Of a stretch of 64,000 bases of DNA, positions 61,352 to 64,000 are shown piece after piece. The stretch's first letter is position 1. The number at the start of each line of letters is the position of its first letter. Position numbers and translations under genes: made by a program. Source of the stretch: Cyanobacteria bacterium TGS_CYA1 (GTDB lineage Bacteria; Cyanobacteriota; Vampirovibrionia; Obscuribacterales; Obscuribacteraceae); assembly GCA_026129135.1 (NCBI GenBank), contig JAHCIQ010000004.1, positions 247,382-311,381 of the forward strand, read 5' to 3'. The notes beneath the pieces are model-generated. The model saw only the letters and a list, made by a program, of their open reading frames with translations, was not told the origin of the DNA and made no database searches.

Positions 61352-63829
61352 CTAGAGCTTAGTTTCAATGACCTTGTATTGATGCAGCAATCCGACACAA
61401 CGCCAGATCATCGCAGTAGACAATACTCTTGTCTTAGCACTTAAACCCGAGATTCTGACCGTGCCATCGCATAAAGAATAAATAGTCTTCATAGCTTCGA
61501 TTTCGTCGGGAGTTATATCGGTATCGTTATATGCTTGCATCCAGCCGTCGTTGTTTTCGACCGCCCTCAAAAGTAAATCTTTATAGTCTAATATTTTTTG
61601 AGCCCAGTTCATTTTGTCTTCACTCAAAGCACAGTCGAGCAGATAGAAATCGAGACCTCCTGCGCCTGGAGGCTTTTCGCCTGCTTGCAAAAGGTCTTTT
61701 TGTTGAAATTTGTAATTGCCCGACTTAAAAGTAGTGACCAGTTCAATCAGTGCCGACTTTCCACTTAGTTCTTGCATCTGCATTTCAAAAGGAATTCCAT
61801 TGGCAAATTTCATACTGAATTGTCTGCCCATACTATCTTGCACTAGTAACACGCCAGTCTTTTCGGCTTGCGATATGGACTGAATCAGATTTACCGAAGA
61901 CAGCACTCCAAGACTTCCTTCCATCTCGACTGTTTCTTTGGGGTGCCAGTCTCTGGGAACATCGTTTGCATCAAAGTAAGCATTGCTTGTATAAATTTCC
62001 TGGGCATAGCGGCAGGCTTTTTTAGCCTTAAGCAAAATCTCACTTGCGTCTGTTTTTTGATCCTGATTCAAAGCAGCTTGAGCCGAGCCGATTGTGACGT
62101 ATAAGTTGGGAGCGTTTCCAAACCAGCGGTTGTTGCTTGCAATTTTGTCTTTGATTAACTTGGCTGTTCCATCTACTAGATGTTCGGGACCTTCGAGTAT
62201 CAGGCAGTATTCGTTATTCTGTAAATAAGCAAGGAAACTCGATTTGTCCTGTTCGGGAACTAGACGTCTTGTCGCGTTTGCGGTACTAAATATGATACTG
62301 GCGATTTCTCGCAACCAGTGGTTGTGGATATCGATGGGAAATTTTGCAAGTTCTGCCTTGCTTAACTCGGCTGAAATATACAATATTGAAAAAGTGCTTC
62401 CAGATGCGACCACACGCTCGTTTAGTTTGGAAAACAGCTGATTTAGATAAGTCTTGTTGCCGCATCCGGCAATTGGATCGGTCCACTCTTTGTCTTCGGC
62501 TTCTTCTATTTGAGTGAATTTGACATACACCCCGTTGAAATTGTCCTGGAAGTTTTCTATTACTTTTATCTGATCCGGATTAAGAGCCGAACCCTTTTCA
62601 ACGAAAACCAGAACGAGCCCGTAGACACGGTCTCTAAAGACGGGGAAATATACCATGCTGGAAAAAGAAAGACGTTCTGCTAAATCGTCTAGCCCCACTT
62701 TTGCCAATTGCATCGAACCAAATGTGATACTGCGTTTTATTTTTGATCTGTCTTGCATTTCGGTCAGCTCGGCATGATTTATTTTGCCTATAGCCTCTAG
62801 AGTGTAAGTCTCCATGCCTTTTGAACACTTGAACTTAACTTGTCCATTTTCAGAAACGGAATAAAATGCAACCCATTTGATTTCTTTGGGATATAAATCC
62901 TTGACTGAAGAGCAAGCAAGAGTGGCAAATTCAGAAGACGTTTGGGCCGTGCTTAATTGATAGATGTTTTGGGGTAACTGCTTTTGTTCGCCTGATCTTT
63001 CGCTCAAATCCAGTTCGCCCGTAGGTCTTTGATTCAATGACCATTTGCGTTTTTCGACACTCTTTTGAGCGGTGTTTGTTTCTCGTTCTTGCAAAACATT
63101 ATTCACCATGTTTTCTATTTGAACTTCAATCGCGTTTATATCTGCTGCAGCCCATCCACTGTCTCTATGTTCTTCTAGTTGGGCAGCGGTAAATTGAGCT
63201 TTGGATAGAGGCACCAGATAATCGAGACGACGCGCTATTCTCTCCAGAGGTAGATTGAAAACTATTCTAAGTAAAACAAATATTTCAAGACCAAAAAGAA
63301 TGGCGAAAATCACAAGCGAGATGGGATGGAAATTTTTGAAAATATTCCACTCACCCGACTTGCTGTCTGGCAATTGGAAGAGAGGCATCCCTGCATGCAA
63401 ATATCCATTATTGGTGGCAGTAACACTGGCGAAAAATTTGTCGCTGCCGTCCTTTATTACGCCTGAATGGTCTATTGCTCTTGTTTGTTCTGGAACAAAT
63501 GCATCTTGAGGATGAATGATATTGTCATGGTCGACCAGATAAAACCAGGATAGTTGATATTTTTTTTGTATCTTGGCGTAATCGAAATTGCGTGGTTTGT
63601 GTTTGAGACGCGCGTATTCATTGGCTGCAGACTTTGCATACCAGTCGCCGTAGGTTGGCAGCAATTCGTTATTAATTAAGCAACTGAGCAAAAACAAAGG
63701 AATAACGGAGATAACAAGCAAAATCATTACTTGACTGCTCGAATAATCCACAATCCAGGTCCACAACGTACTTTTCCGGGTGAAAAGCTCTTCTTTCCTG
63801 CTTTTGCGTGCTTTATTCTGGGACCACAT
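61352..63829 (-). CDS. Membrane sensor with GAF, degenerate GGDEF and DUF4388 domains
   Basis: 825 residues. Two membrane helices flank an extracytoplasmic sensor of about 130 residues (MILLVISVIPLFLLSCLI and HPISLVIFAILFGLEIFVLL). A coiled linker leads to a GAF-like domain (about 300-440), then a GGDEF fold that starts DPIAGCGNKTYLNQLF but whose GGDEF motif reads QNNEY, so cyclase activity should be lost. A DUF4388 domain follows (EGSLGVLSSVNLIQSISQAE), then a helical end. It is probably a signal receiver or scaffold rather than a cyclic-di-GMP synthase. Confidence 0.82.
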   Translation of the reverse strand: MWSQNKARKSRKEELFTRKSTLWTWIVDYSSSQVMILLVISVIPLFLLSCLINNELLPTYGDWYAKSAANEYARLKHKPRNFDYAKIQKKYQLSWFYLVDHDNIIHPQDAFVPEQTRAIDHSGVIKDGSDKFFASVTATNNGYLHAGMPLFQLPDSKSGEWNIFKNFHPISLVIFAILFGLEIFVLLRIVFNLPLERIARRLDYLVPLSKAQFTAAQLEEHRDSGWAAADINAIEVQIENMVNNVLQERETNTAQKSVEKRKWSLNQRPTGELDLSERSGEQKQLPQNIYQLSTAQTSSEFATLACSSVKDLYPKEIKWVAFYSVSENGQVKFKCSKGMETYTLEAIGKINHAELTEMQDRSKIKRSITFGSMQLAKVGLDDLAERLSFSSMVYFPVFRDRVYGLVLVFVEKGSALNPDQIKVIENFQDNFNGVYVKFTQIEEAEDKEWTDPIAGCGNKTYLNQLFSKLNERVVASGSTFSILYISAELSKAELAKFPIDIHNHWLREIASIIFSTANATRRLVPEQDKSSFLAYLQNNEYCLILEGPEHLVDGTAKLIKDKIASNNRWFGNAPNLYVTIGSAQAALNQDQKTDASEILLKAKKACRYAQEIYTSNAYFDANDVPRDWHPKETVEMEGSLGVLSSVNLIQSISQAEKTGVLLVQDSMGRQFSMKFANGIPFEMQMQELSGKSALIELVTTFKSGNYKFQQKDLLQAGEKPPGAGGLDFYLLDCALSEDKMNWAQKILDYKDLLLRAVENNDGWMQAYNDTDITPDEIEAMKTIYSLCDGTVRISGLSAKTRVLSTAMIWRCVGLLHQYKVIETKL

Positions 63830-64000
63830 AATGACCCTGATTATAGACTAACTGTCTTAATTTCTCACACAAGATCGAAGGTAACTTTTCTCGTCATCAT
63901 CAATAAAAAGGTAACTTGCTCCCCTAAATCTCACGACCAAGTTAGAAGAGGGGCGCATTGCCTCATTGAAAATCGTACCCTGGAAAAATCGTTGCCTCAA
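63830..64000. other. Right edge, no gene supported
   Basis: A short upstream region of the sensor gene. A TTG at 63966 opens a frame to the window edge (KIVPWKNRCL), with no clear ribosome binding site. I see no promoter or RNA I can support. Confidence 0.3.

Noticed and set aside
61259..61444. 61-codon plus-strand frame
   Set aside because: It is antisense to the VOC remnant and the sensor gene end.

Overview
The window looks like a chromosome segment of a diderm, heterotrophic bacterium. My best guess is a non-photosynthetic relative of Cyanobacteria (Melainabacteria/Vampirovibrionia, Obscuribacterales-like). This is inferred from three things. First, LPS genes are present: KpsF/KdsD isomerase, Kdo hydroxylase and an O-antigen-ligase-like protein. 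Second, a HAS-barrel protein of cyanobacterial type sits beside fmt. Third, TPR proteins, kinase-PQQ proteins and DUF4388 signalling proteins are abundant while photosynthesis genes are absent. No 16S gene lies in the window, so the placement is tentative. Nothing looks like a prophage, insertion sequence or CRISPR array, and the genes are tightly packed with many convergent overlaps.

Layout. 0-6.2 kb: end of an O-antigen-ligase-like gene, a MATE exporter, and a minus-strand run smpB / GHL10 glycoside hydrolase-like / DUF4384. 6.2-12.2 kb: a GNAT, then rpsL-rpsG-fusA without tufA, a small gene whose ribosome binding site is buried in a long hairpin, a shortened DUF1501 protein, and tRNA-Val and tRNA-Cys. 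12.3-19.4 kb: lipoprotein, HAS-barrel protein, fmt, rsmB, slipin, a sigma-like protein with no region 4, and an APH-fold kinase. 19.4-29.6 kb: 3-hydroxyisobutyryl-CoA hydrolase coupled to a TPR-alpha/beta hydrolase, then membrane-anchored and TPR proteins of unknown role. 29.7-39.6 kb: kdsD, a Ser/Thr kinase with a PQQ propeller, a Cys-rich membrane protein, a UbiA-type prenyltransferase, a three-gene operon (CTP-dependent lipid kinase-like, GNAT, degenerate AMP-ligase) and an L,D-transpeptidase. 39.6-43.2 kb: BamE-like lipoprotein, GntR regulator, and a dgcN-dgcA-type D-glutamate operon. 43.4-53.1 kb: grpE-dnaK-dnaJ, a YVTN beta-propeller protein, Kdo hydroxylase, dnaB and acsA. 53.2-64 kb: a TPR membrane protein, a probable selenoprotein of the ArsC/thioredoxin fold, Nudix, folC, a repeat-rich carboxypeptidase-regulatory-like protein, a TPR protein, a cupin, a broken VOC gene, and a GAF / degenerate GGDEF / DUF4388 sensor.

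The most striking observation is at 55633-55998. A strong Shine-Dalgarno and ATG open a frame that meets TGA at codon 19, exactly where the first Cys of a CxxC thioredoxin-fold motif is expected. The frame then continues for 102 conserved-looking codons, and a small hairpin with a GGU loop lies 3' of the TGA. A Sec-containing UxxC protein is the simplest reading. Next in interest are the Shine-Dalgarno-sequestering hairpin before the gene at 10852, the sigma-like protein lacking region 4, the lipid-type operon with an AMP-ligase that has lost its P-loop, and the VOC gene remnant at 61237-61347.
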